Below are positions 17,155-24,440 of a DNA stretch of 33,819 nucleotides, piece after piece. Numbering within the stretch: the stretch's first letter is position 1; each line of letters starts with the position of its first letter. The DNA is from Firmicutes bacterium UBA4845 (GTDB lineage Bacteria; Bacillota; Clostridia; Tissierellales; Sedimentibacteraceae): positions 1-33,819 of the forward strand of contig DHER01000054.1 in the NCBI GenBank assembly GCA_002399975.1, read 5' to 3'. The notes beneath the pieces are model-generated. The model ran no database searches and was not told the DNA's origin. It saw only the letters and a list, made by a program, of their open reading frames with translations. The position numbers and the translations under genes were made by a program.

Positions 17155-17697
17155 CTAATTATTACGAATAAGTTTAATACCTTCTTCAAAAGCCCTCATG
17201 TTTTTGTCCACGGTAACAGGCGGTACCCTGTTAGCCACTGAACGCATCATTACATCCTTACTTATAACATCTTCTCCAATAAGGGCATAGAGTACACCTA
17301 CAGAAACTATATTTGAAACCATATGAGTTCCTATTTTATTCTGTGCAGTATCCAATATAGGAAGTCTATATATTTTATAAAGTGCATCTCTGTTTACATT
17401 AACACTTTCATCTGCTACTAGTATACCATTTTTGCTTAAAGATGCAATATATTTGTCATATGAACTTTGTGTCAAAGCCAGCAGAATGTCACAATTAGTT
17501 ACTTTAGGATATTTTATTTCATCTTTGCTTATTATAACTTCAGCCTTGCTGGCTCCACCTCTTGCTTCAGGCCCGTAGGATTGAGTCTGTATGGCATTTA
17601 TCCCCTGCTCAATAGCAGCATCTGCCATAATTATTGCCGCAAGAATTACACCTTGTCCGCCTGAACCGCTTAGCCTTAATTCTACTTTTTGAAACAT
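17155..17697 (-). CDS. korC: 2-oxoacid:ferredoxin oxidoreductase, gamma subunit
   Basis: The gamma subunit helps the alpha and beta chains of anaerobic 2-oxoacid oxidoreductases exchange acyl-CoA and electrons. The 180-residue protein begins VELRLSGSGGQGVILAA, the family signature. It also has QSYGPEARGGASKAEVIIS and DILLALTQSSYDKY, all typical of the gamma domain. The ATG at 17697 follows GGGGAGAG, so the longer frame starting at 17730 is not used. It begins one base after korB ends. The four-gene order D-A-B-C favours 2-oxoglutarate as substrate, though branched-chain or other 2-oxoacids cannot be excluded. Confidence 0.9.
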   Translation of the reverse strand: MFQKVELRLSGSGGQGVILAAIIMADAAIEQGINAIQTQSYGPEARGGASKAEVIISKDEIKYPKVTNCDILLALTQSSYDKYIASLSKNGILVADESVNVNRDALYKIYRLPILDTAQNKIGTHMVSNIVSVGVLYALIGEDVISKDVMMRSVANRVPPVTVDKNMRAFEEGIKLIRNN

Positions 17698-17698
17698 G

Positions 17699-18526
17699 TC
17701 AATCTCTCCCCTGCTTTTGAAATTTATCAATAATTACCTGGTATCCCTCTGTATATTCAGGCTTTGGATTATTGTAAAATTCTCCTATTATTATTTTATC
17801 TTTTCCTTTTTCGGAATTCTTTTCGGCAACCTTTATATCTACACAATTGTCTTTAAGGAATGACTGCATTTTAAACGCACTTCCTTTTTTGTTTTTCCTT
17901 CCGTAATAAGTTGGGCAGATGCTTAATCCCTCAATAAATGAAAATCCTTTGTTTTCAATGCCTTTTTCTATGAGTTTCTGCATTAATGGCACATGATAGG
18001 CGGTTCCTCTTCCTACATATGTAGCTCCGGCGCCTTGTGCCAGACTGCATAAGTCAAAAGGCCTGTCAATGTTTCCGTATGGAGCGGTTGTTGCAAAATC
18101 TCCATAGGGTGTTGTAGGAGAATACTGACCACCTGTCATACCATAAATATCATTGTTGAATACAACTGCAGTAATATCAATATTTCTTCTTGCTGCATGA
18201 ATAAGGTGATTTCCGCCTATGGCTGAGCTGTCTCCATCTCCCATTATTACAATAACATGAAGTTTTGGATTAGCAAGTTTAAGCCCTGTTGCAAATCCCA
18301 ATGCTCGTCCATGTGTTGTATGAAGTGTATTAAAATCAAGGTAACCCGGAGCTCTTGAAGAACATCCTATACCGGAAACAATGACAACTTCATCCTTATT
18401 CAGGTTTTCTTTGTCAATTGCCCTTACCACAGCGTTCAGCAGAGTTCCGTGTCCACATCCGGGGCACCAGATATGAGGTAACCTGTTAACTCTGTAATAT
18501 TTTTGTGTGTTTTCACTGCAATTCAT
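17699..18526 (-). CDS. korB: 2-oxoacid:ferredoxin oxidoreductase, beta (thiamine diphosphate) subunit
   Basis: This subunit binds thiamine diphosphate and decarboxylates the 2-oxoacid. The 275-residue protein has HIWCPGCGHGTLLNAVVRA near the start, GIGCSSRAPGYLDFNTLHTTHGRA, and the cofactor motif GDGDSSAIGGNHLIHAARRN ending in a typical NNDIYGMTGGQ block. The length is normal for a separate KorB. Its ATG shares one base with the korA stop codon (TAATG), so the two are likely translated in equal amounts. Confidence 0.93.
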   Translation of the reverse strand: MNCSENTQKYYRVNRLPHIWCPGCGHGTLLNAVVRAIDKENLNKDEVVIVSGIGCSSRAPGYLDFNTLHTTHGRALGFATGLKLANPKLHVIVIMGDGDSSAIGGNHLIHAARRNIDITAVVFNNDIYGMTGGQYSPTTPYGDFATTAPYGNIDRPFDLCSLAQGAGATYVGRGTAYHVPLMQKLIEKGIENKGFSFIEGLSICPTYYGRKNKKGSAFKMQSFLKDNCVDIKVAEKNSEKGKDKIIIGEFYNNPKPEYTEGYQVIIDKFQKQGRD

Positions 18527-19668
18527 TATAGTCTGCCTCCTGTCACAGCATCTGTAATTTCTTTCGGAGTAAATAATTCTCCTGTTACTTTATTTATTTT
18601 ATTAACATGGCACTTTTTCCCTGCAATTCTGTCAACTTCTATGAAATATTGACCCAGGTTCATTTCAGCAACATATATTTCTTTTGCTTTGTCTGCAACT
18701 TTACTTATTTGTTTTTCTAAAAACGGCCATATTGTAATTGGTCTGAACATGCCTACTTTAATATTTTTCTCACGCATTTCATCCACAGCGCTTTTAACTG
18801 CTCTTGAAGTTCCTCCAAATGCTACAATAACTATTTCAGCATCTTCCATTTTATATTCTTCGAAAAATGATATATCGTCAATATTTTTTTCAACCTTGTC
18901 AACTATTCGATGGATTAGTTTCCCTGAAATTTCATTGCTGTTTGTAGGGAACCCTGTTTCATCATGAGTAAGTCCGGTCACATGATACCTATATCCTTCA
19001 CCAAAGGATGCCATAGGAGGTATCATATCTTCATCAGGCCTGTACGCCACATATTCTTTAGGACTGCATGAAGGTTTTTTCCTATCTACAACTTCAATTT
19101 CCGAAGACGCTTTAAGCTTTAATTTTTCTCTCATGTGCCCGACAGTTTCATCCATTAGAAGAATAACCGGAGTTCTGTATTTTTCTGCTATATTAAAAGC
19201 TTTTATAGTATACTCATATGTTTCCTGCACTGAATTAGGAGTAAGAGCTATGGCAGGATGATCGCCGTGTGTCCCCCATTTTGCCTGCATAACATCCCCT
19301 TGTGCCGGAGATGTTGGCATTCCTGTGCTTGGGCCCCCCCTTTGTACATCAACAACAACGCACGGAACTTCCGCTATTGATGCATAACCTATATTTTCCT
19401 GCATTAAAGAAAATCCTGGGCCACTGGTTGCAGTCATAGATTTGACCCCTGCCAAAGAACCTCCTATAATAGCAGCCATGCTTGACAATTCATCTTCCAT
19501 CTGTATGAACTTTCCGCCGACTTTCGGCAGTTTTTGGGAGGATATTTCCGCTATTTCCGTAGACGGGGTAATAGGATATCCGGCAAAAAACCTCATTCCT
19601 GCATCCAATGCTCCTTCTACGCAGGCTTCATTGCCCTGATATAATTTATATCCATGATTATTGCTCAT
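18526..19668 (-). CDS. korA: 2-oxoacid:ferredoxin oxidoreductase, alpha subunit
   Basis: The alpha chain carries the pyrimidine-binding and transketolase C-terminal-like domains of the ferredoxin-linked oxidoreductase. The 380-residue protein starts YQGNEACVEGALDAG, then FFAGYPITPSTEIAE, TATSGPGFSLMQENIGYAS and QRGGPSTGMPTSPAQGDVMQ, the conserved alpha-subunit run. GMFRPITIWPF and MNLGQYF lie towards the end. The ATG at 19668 follows GGAGG eight bases away, which is better than the in-frame start at 19698. It overlaps korD by 11 bases. The complex makes acyl-CoA, CO2 and reduced ferredoxin. Confidence 0.93.
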   Translation of the reverse strand: MSNNHGYKLYQGNEACVEGALDAGMRFFAGYPITPSTEIAEISSQKLPKVGGKFIQMEDELSSMAAIIGGSLAGVKSMTATSGPGFSLMQENIGYASIAEVPCVVVDVQRGGPSTGMPTSPAQGDVMQAKWGTHGDHPAIALTPNSVQETYEYTIKAFNIAEKYRTPVILLMDETVGHMREKLKLKASSEIEVVDRKKPSCSPKEYVAYRPDEDMIPPMASFGEGYRYHVTGLTHDETGFPTNSNEISGKLIHRIVDKVEKNIDDISFFEEYKMEDAEIVIVAFGGTSRAVKSAVDEMREKNIKVGMFRPITIWPFLEKQISKVADKAKEIYVAEMNLGQYFIEVDRIAGKKCHVNKINKVTGELFTPKEITDAVTGGRL

Positions 19669-19867
19669 TTTCTTTACCTCCAGATATATAAATAGCATTA
19701 TCGGGACATCGCAATTCGCACTGACCGCAGAATATGCATTTCTCAGGATAAGCTATTACACATTTTTCATTTTCAATCTTTAACACCTGTTTAGGACAAA
19801 ATCCTACGCATATACCGCAGCCTTTGCACCAACCCTTATTTTGTAACAGATTTTTTTTATCAGTCAT
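19658..19867 (-). CDS. korD: 2-oxoacid:ferredoxin oxidoreductase, delta subunit (2[4Fe-4S] ferredoxin)
   Basis: A 69-residue ferredoxin with two CxxCxxCxxxC motifs (CKGCGICVGFCP and CIFCGQCELRCP), each able to bind a [4Fe-4S] cluster. It is the electron-transfer subunit of the complex encoded by the next three genes. The ATG follows AAGGAGG with eight bases between, and a promoter lies about 35-60 bases upstream, making it the first gene of the operon. Confidence 0.92.
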   Translation of the reverse strand: MTDKKNLLQNKGWCKGCGICVGFCPKQVLKIENEKCVIAYPEKCIFCGQCELRCPDNAIYISGGKENEQ

Positions 19868-19898
19868 TTATAAACCTCCTTGTTTGATGACCATGTCT

Positions 19899-19926
19899 AT
19901 AATAACATGTTTTTTTTAATTTGCAA
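19899..19926 (-). promoter_or_regulatory. Probable promoter of korDABC-rpiR
   Basis: On the minus strand TTGCAA (19921-19926) and TATTAT (19899-19904) are 16 bases apart, with a long A-tract between. They lie just before the korD ribosome site. Confidence 0.55.
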
Positions 19927-20028
19927 GCAAAATTTCAAATTAGTTTATAAATGCAAGAATAATTTCATTAGATTCACTGATTAGAAATGGAAACGCATTT
20001 CCGGCAATAAAACAGTATGATCATCATT

Positions 20029-20067
20029 AAAAATGCATGAAAGCAATTAAAGCAATCATGCATTTTT
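20029..20067 (-). terminator. Terminator of the rluB-mnmM operon
   Basis: AAAAATGCATGA and TCATGCATTTTT form a 12-pair stem with a 15-base loop. The methyltransferase stop codon (20056-20058) lies within the first arm on the minus strand. The tail on the minus strand is T-rich (TTTTTAATGATG). Confidence 0.75.
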
Positions 20068-20637
20068 TTCTATTATAAATAGTTCAGGAGGCGTGTTTTC
20101 TTTATTAATTAAATTTACATGGAGTACATTATACTTTGACTTATCCAATGAACTTAAATAGCTGTATATAATTTTTATTTCATCTCCCGTATCGTGAGCA
20201 ATATAGGTTGTAATATATATTCTTCCATCAGGATTTAAAAAAGGGAGCAGGTTCTGAACTGACTTTACTGTAACATCCCCTTTTGTAGACACTGCTTTAT
20301 CCGAAAAAGGAAGGTATCCTAAATTAAATATGACAGCATCAATTCCGGATCCGGATGTAAGGTATTTACTGATAAATTCATGAGAATCTTTAATTGCTTC
20401 ATAATTTACAAAGTTCAGGTTACTTTTTAAAAGCATCTTTGTCCTTTCAATTGCCTGCTCCTGTATGTCAAATGCTAAAACATGACCATTTTCCCCTGCA
20501 GCCCTGCATAAAAAAAGAGTATCAAATCCATTTCCGCAGGTTGCATCAATGAAATTAAGAGCCTGATTCCCACAGCAGCTCTGCTCTATTAACATGTGAA
20601 CAAATTCTACAAGTTTGCCATATTTAACTTTTTTCAT
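20056..20637 (-). CDS. mnmM: Class I SAM-dependent methyltransferase, YtqB/MnmM-like (tRNA wobble uridine)
   Basis: The 193-residue protein resembles Bacillus YtqB, shown to be MnmM, which methylates aminomethyl-2-thiouridine at the tRNA wobble position. Motif I is FIDATCGNGFDTLFLC, with FDIQEQAI as the adenosine-binding strand. The family-specific VIFNLGYLPFSDKAVSTK and a late NKENTPPELFIIEK are both present. The ribosome site AGGAGG sits just before the ATG. It starts one base after rluB ends and shares that operon, so both genes act on RNA modification. Assignment within the family is by motif only. Confidence 0.82.
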   Translation of the reverse strand: MKKVKYGKLVEFVHMLIEQSCCGNQALNFIDATCGNGFDTLFLCRAAGENGHVLAFDIQEQAIERTKMLLKSNLNFVNYEAIKDSHEFISKYLTSGSGIDAVIFNLGYLPFSDKAVSTKGDVTVKSVQNLLPFLNPDGRIYITTYIAHDTGDEIKIIYSYLSSLDKSKYNVLHVNLINKENTPPELFIIEKNA

Positions 20638-20638
20638 T

Positions 20639-21361
20639 TTACTCCTCCTGCTTTCTTTTTAAAAATTTTACTTCTTTATTGCTCAAATTTTTCCATGAAC
20701 CTATTTTTAAATTGCCTAAATTAATTTCGCCGAAGGATATTCTATTTAACTTTATTACCTTATGGCCCACTGCATCAAACATTTTTCTTACCTGTCTGTT
20801 TTTACCCTCATATATACTTATTTGAACCGTAGACCTGTTGCCCTCCCATTTCAGAAACTCTACCTTTGCAGGAGCAGTCCTGTAACCGTCTATTACAACA
20901 CCGGATTTAAGCCTGTTTATTATGTTTTCACCGGTCCTGCCCTCAATTTCTGCAACATATGTCTTATATATATGATACTTAGGATGAGTCAGCCTGTTTG
21001 CCAAATCACCGTCATTTGTCAGAAGTAATAATCCTGATGTGTTGTAATCAAGCCTGCCTACCGGATATATCCTTTCTTTTATATCAATCAAATCAAGAAC
21101 AGTCTTTCTGTTAAACTGATCCCTAACTGTGGTAACATACCCTTCAGGCTTGTAAAGTTTTAAATATATGTATTTATCGACCGGGGATATTTTTTTATTA
21201 TCAACCATTATAACATCACTGTTGGGTTCAACCTTTGTCCCAAGCTCTGTCACTTTTATTCCATTAATCTTTATCCGGCCATCAAGAATCATTTTTTCTG
21301 CTTTTCTCCGTGAAGTAACACCGCACCTGGCAATATATTTCTGTAATCTTTCGGGTTCCAT
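20639..21361 (-). CDS. rluB: 23S rRNA pseudouridine synthase, RsuA/RluB/RluE/RluF family
   Basis: The 240-residue enzyme has an N-terminal S4 RNA-binding domain (ERLQKYIARCGVTSRRKAEKM at 4-24) and a pseudouridine synthase core. The catalytic aspartate is Asp105 in VGRLDYNTSGLLLLTNDG, and GKNRQVRKMFDAVGHKV is the conserved late motif. In Firmicutes this type modifies a uridine in 23S rRNA helix 80-93; RsuA-like specificity cannot be excluded. The ribosome site is weak (AAGGCG). A 17-spaced promoter lies upstream, overlapping a 24-base palindrome. Confidence 0.9.
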   Translation of the reverse strand: MEPERLQKYIARCGVTSRRKAEKMILDGRIKINGIKVTELGTKVEPNSDVIMVDNKKISPVDKYIYLKLYKPEGYVTTVRDQFNRKTVLDLIDIKERIYPVGRLDYNTSGLLLLTNDGDLANRLTHPKYHIYKTYVAEIEGRTGENIINRLKSGVVIDGYRTAPAKVEFLKWEGNRSTVQISIYEGKNRQVRKMFDAVGHKVIKLNRISFGEINLGNLKIGSWKNLSNKEVKFLKRKQEE

Positions 21362-21384
21362 ATTTTCGCCTTTTTAATAAATTT

Positions 21385-21426
21385 TATACTATAATATATT
21401 ATAGTATATTTTTTAATAATTAACAA
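21385..21426 (-). promoter_or_regulatory. rluB promoter overlapping a 24-base perfect palindrome
   Basis: On the minus strand TTGTTA (21421-21426) and TATAAT (21398-21403) are 17 bases apart. Bases 21385-21408 form a perfect AT-only-plus-two-GC palindrome centred on the -10 region. It may be an operator, or simply two facing -10 sequences; the plus-strand TATAAT has no matching -35. Confidence 0.65.
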
Positions 21427-21460
21427 TTAGTTTTTAAATACCGGTATAAACAACAAAAAT

Positions 21461-21495
21461 CCCGGCAATTCACCGGGTATTTTTTATTTTTTTAG
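21461..21495 (+). terminator. Orphan GC-stem terminator
   Basis: CCCGG and CCGGG flank a seven-base loop. TATTTTTTATTTTTTT follows on the plus strand and ATTTTTG on the minus strand. No annotated gene ends here on either strand, so its client transcript is unknown. Confidence 0.5.
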
Positions 21496-21613
21496 GATAG
21501 TCCTAGTACCTTTTTAAGCCACTGACATATTTTTTTAAGGATATATTGAATGCTGCTGAGCCGGTTTATTACTTTTTATATATTGAAATTACAATTCATT
21601 AAAATATATTTGT

Positions 21614-21703
21614 TCATACTGAACCGCAAGTTGGATCGTCCCTATCTGATAAATCAGCAGGTATCAAAATAACAATATTCTCAACAAAATTCGACACAAG
21701 CAT
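21614..21703 (-). CDS. Possible 29-39 residue peptide of unknown function
   Basis: A minus-strand frame starting at an ATG at 21703 encodes MLVSNFVENIVILIP followed by a polar tail ADLSDRDDPTCGSV. A TTG at 21733 would extend it to 39 residues with a basic, tryptophan-rich start (KKYNWFKLW). The layout, a basic and hydrophobic head with an acidic tail holding one cysteine, is that of many secreted or signalling peptides. However, I see no convincing ribosome site and recognise no family. It lies head-to-head with the histidine kinase gene. It could equally be a decayed gene fragment or chance. Confidence 0.25.
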   Translation of the reverse strand: MLVSNFVENIVILIPADLSDRDDPTCGSV

Positions 21704-21810
21704 CCATAATTTAAACCAATTATATTTTTTCAATAATATTTTTTGTTTTATGTATGATCTTCTTAGGTATAAATATTATAGATAAAAAATGATAGCATGA
21801 GGTGAATAAT

Positions 21811-22737
21811 ATGTATAACTTTAAGAAATGTCATGTAATGCCTTTGAAATCATATAAGAATCCCCCATCTGCAAATTATGCAAGTACTGACTTTGCAGAT
21901 CTATCCCACGAAATTAATAACAATGTTAAAAACAACATTAAAGAAAACAAAGAAAACGATGAATTTTTAATTAATGCATTCCATGAACTGAAGACACCGC
22001 TGAATATAATATACAGCGCAACTCAGTTAATTGATGTGTATCTTAAAACAGATAATAAAGAGCAATACAATGATAAAATATTTTATAATGTTAATTCAAT
22101 TATACAAAATTGTTTCAGATTAATGAAAGTAATAAATAACATATTGGATTTATCTAAAATAGAAGAAGGCGCATTAATTTTAGATTATAGCTATGTAAAC
22201 ATAGTTGAAGTAATAGAAAATGTTGTTCAGACAGTTTCTGAAACAATAAAGTACAAGCATCTCAATTTTATTTTTGATACTAATATAGAAGAAAAATACA
22301 TGATAGCAGATGTTGAATACATACAGAGAGTATTACTGAATCTTTTATCAAATGCAGTTAAATTTTCGAATATCGGCGGTGAAATTTTTGTGAGTGTAAT
22401 TTCAAAGGGAAACACATTAGAGATAGCCGTAACAGATAAAGGTATTGGAATTGATAAAGAACATTTAGATAATATATTTAGTCGATTTGGACTGGTGGAC
22501 AAGTCTCTTTCAAGAAGAGCAGAAGGAAGCGGTATGGGCCTTAAATTATCCAAGGAAATAATAAATGCTCATGGAGGAAGTATCCATGTATTCAGCAAAT
22601 TAAATGAAGGGAGCACCTTTATAATCAAGCTCCCATGCAAAAAAAATGACGCTATATGCCCATTGTACGGTAATAAAATCATGAATTATGACAGTTTAAA
22701 AGAAATGATAAAAATTGAATTTTCAGATATTCAATAG
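21811..22737 (+). CDS. Soluble orphan sensor histidine kinase
   Basis: The 308-residue protein has a dimerisation and phosphoacceptor helix with His58 in NAFHELKTPLN, then a HATPase domain. That domain has an N-box (VLLNLLSNAVKFS), G1 (VTDKGIGID), F-box (FSRFGLV) and G2 (GSGMGLKLSKEI), all intact. The first 50 residues are polar and hold no membrane helix or recognisable sensor domain, so it is probably cytoplasmic and senses through a partner. The ATG at 21811 follows GAGGTGA, better than the in-frame GTG at 21802 that lies in that ribosome site. No response regulator is adjacent; a terminator follows. Kinases of this type in Clostridia can feed sporulation or orphan regulators, but this cannot be told from sequence. 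Confidence 0.85.
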   Translation: MYNFKKCHVMPLKSYKNPPSANYASTDFADLSHEINNNVKNNIKENKENDEFLINAFHELKTPLNIIYSATQLIDVYLKTDNKEQYNDKIFYNVNSIIQNCFRLMKVINNILDLSKIEEGALILDYSYVNIVEVIENVVQTVSETIKYKHLNFIFDTNIEEKYMIADVEYIQRVLLNLLSNAVKFSNIGGEIFVSVISKGNTLEIAVTDKGIGIDKEHLDNIFSRFGLVDKSLSRRAEGSGMGLKLSKEIINAHGGSIHVFSKLNEGSTFIIKLPCKKNDAICPLYGNKIMNYDSLKEMIKIEFSDIQ

Positions 22738-22794
22738 TAAAATTAAACATTAAATTAAAAACATCTAAGGAACCTGAGTATAGTCATTATATAA

Positions 22795-22841
22795 AAAAGG
22801 AGTTTTTACTTAGCTGTTCAGCTGCTGCAAAAACTCCTTTT
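22795..22841. terminator. Bidirectional terminator between histidine kinase and yajC
   Basis: AAAAGGAGTTTTT (22795-22807) and AAAAACTCCTTTT (22829-22841) form a 13-pair stem. The loop holds an AGCTG/CAGCT pair. T-rich tails follow on both strands, serving the convergent kinase and yajC genes. Confidence 0.85.
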
Positions 22842-22877
22842 ATTTGACTGCAGTTCTTGATAAGGTTTAAGAAAGCA

Positions 22878-23153
22878 TCAGTCTTCTTCAATTATTTGAC
22901 CAACGGCATAAATAATTATTTTTACCGTAGTTTTTTTTTCTTTGTCTATCATCAACGTAACATAAGCATTATCCTTCTCTACAATAGTTCCAACTATGCC
23001 TCCTATTGTGACAACCTCGTCGCCAATTTTCATCTTATTGTGTATTTCTTGTTTTTTCTTCTGTTTCTTTTTATTCGGTATATAGATCATTAAATATATA
23101 GAAATAAAAAATACAACCAGATACGAACCGAATAATGCTAATGGTGAAGTCAT
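22878..23153 (-). CDS. yajC: Preprotein translocase subunit YajC
   Basis: YajC is a small auxiliary protein of the SecDF-Sec translocon. The 91-residue product has one N-terminal membrane helix (LALFGSYLVVFFISIYLMIY), then a lysine-rich stretch (NKKKQKKKQEIHNK). The YajC core MKIGDEVVTIGGIVGTIV follows. The ATG at 23153 has GAGAGGAA upstream; a TTG at 23195 gives no sensible protein. It lies 45 bases after an amidohydrolase gene, not beside secD or tgt as is usual, so it may be transcribed with the membrane-protein and amidohydrolase unit. Confidence 0.9.
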   Translation of the reverse strand: MTSPLALFGSYLVVFFISIYLMIYIPNKKKQKKKQEIHNKMKIGDEVVTIGGIVGTIVEKDNAYVTLMIDKEKKTTVKIIIYAVGQIIEED

Positions 23154-23198
23154 AATAAAATTCCTCTCATTCTTTGCTGTGATAGTATTAATCAATTA

Positions 23199-24383
23199 TT
23201 ATTTTACCAACATTTTCTCTACAATATTTACAAATACGGCTGAACCGATCCAAAGTACGTCTTCATCAACATTAAATAGGGGATTATGATGAGGCATATC
23301 TGTTTTTTTTGCTGGATTAGATGAACTTAAAAACATAAACGCACCAGGTGATTCATTTAAGAAATAAGCAAAATCTTCACCACCCATATTTGGTGACGGC
23401 AACGAACCCATGACCATATCTTTTCCTACAACTTCTGCAGCACAATCATATGCTAATTTTGCCATTTCGTCATTATTTACAACCGGAGGTGCACCCCATA
23501 CCATTTCATACTCAACGTCACCTCTGAATGTATTAGCCGTGTTTTTAGCAATTTCACCGATTCTCTTTGCCAAATACTGCCTTACATCTTCCTCCAATGC
23601 CCTTATAGTACCTTCTATTATTGCTTCAGAAGGAATTGCATTGTATGCATTGCCCATTTCCATATGTCCAATTGTCAATACAGAAGGCTTAACTGCCGGA
23701 ATTTCTCTAGCAATGATTTCCTGAAGATTAATAACGATATGTGAAGCAATATTAATTGGATCCACACCCTTTTCCGGAGTTGATCCGTGGCACCCATTAC
23801 CTTTCACTTTAATAACAAATTTATCAAAGGAAGCCATTACACAACCGGGAGCACATATAACTGTACCTACAGGTATATCCTTGGAAATGATAGTACCAAT
23901 ATGTGTGCCAAATACCGCATCTATTCCTTTCATACATCCTTCTTGACACATTCTTCTTGCACCGCTGGCTCCTTCTTCGTCTGTTTGGAAAAACAACTTA
24001 ACAGTTCCTGAAAGTTTGTCTTTGTTTTCGTTTATAACTTTTGCAGCTCCTAAAAGCATTGCCATGTGTGTATCGTGTCCACACGCATGCATACAGCCTT
24101 CATGTTTTGAAATGTAATCAACGTCATTTAATTCTTTAATTGGCAGAGCATCCATATCTGCACGTAAAGCAATTACTTTTCCTTTTTTCTTTCCTTCAAT
24201 TGTTGCAATTAAACCATCATCAGTTTTATTTTTTACAAACGGAATACCAAATTCAGTAAGTTTATCTTCAACATACTTTTTAGTTTCCGGCAAAACACCG
24301 CCTAATTCAGGAATTTGATGTAATTCTCTTCGTGTTTTTACAATTTCATCTTGAAGACCTTTGCATTCTTTCCACATATTCAT
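23199..24383 (-). CDS. M20-family amidohydrolase (N-acyl-L-amino acid / hippurate hydrolase type)
   Basis: These cytoplasmic dizinc enzymes cleave N-acyl amino acids, dipeptides or similar amides. The 394-residue protein has the metal-binding HACGHDTHMA (Cys101, His103, His106), the FFQTDEEGASGARRM block with catalytic and metal Glu136-Glu137, GTHIGTI, and the late MPHHNPLF histidines. RRELHQIPELG near the start is the usual opening. The ATG at 24383 follows GGAGG. It lies directly after two membrane-protein genes on the same strand, about 57 bases away. I infer that it processes a substrate they bring in; the actual substrate is unknown. Confidence 0.9.
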   Translation of the reverse strand: MNMWKECKGLQDEIVKTRRELHQIPELGGVLPETKKYVEDKLTEFGIPFVKNKTDDGLIATIEGKKKGKVIALRADMDALPIKELNDVDYISKHEGCMHACGHDTHMAMLLGAAKVINENKDKLSGTVKLFFQTDEEGASGARRMCQEGCMKGIDAVFGTHIGTIISKDIPVGTVICAPGCVMASFDKFVIKVKGNGCHGSTPEKGVDPINIASHIVINLQEIIAREIPAVKPSVLTIGHMEMGNAYNAIPSEAIIEGTIRALEEDVRQYLAKRIGEIAKNTANTFRGDVEYEMVWGAPPVVNNDEMAKLAYDCAAEVVGKDMVMGSLPSPNMGGEDFAYFLNESPGAFMFLSSSNPAKKTDMPHHNPLFNVDEDVLWIGSAVFVNIVEKMLVK

Positions 24384-24440
24384 AATACATACCTCCGTTT
24401 TATCCAGTTTATATATTAAATTATTACGAAAATTACATGT

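Larger units (their letters stand above)
21409..21810. other. Intergenic stretch with orphan terminator and small peptide remnants
   Basis: No standard gene is visible in these 400 bases. They hold the palindrome ATACCGGTAT (21439-21448), a terminator at 21461-21477, and two minus-strand coding-like pieces. One is an in-frame tail ending in QWLKKVLGLS, stopping at 21492, with no start codon. The other is a 29-residue frame at 21614-21703. Both point towards the terminator, so a small minus-strand unit may once have existed, or may still exist, here. Confidence 0.4.

Noticed and set aside
21404..21426. Possible Rex operator at the rluB -35 region (TTGTTAA half-site)
   Set aside because: Only one half of the TTGTTAA-N4-TTAACAA motif is present, and the match is explained by the -35 box.
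22227..22553. 108-residue minus-strand frame
   Set aside because: It lies antisense to the kinase ATPase domain, whose N, G1, F and G2 boxes are intact.
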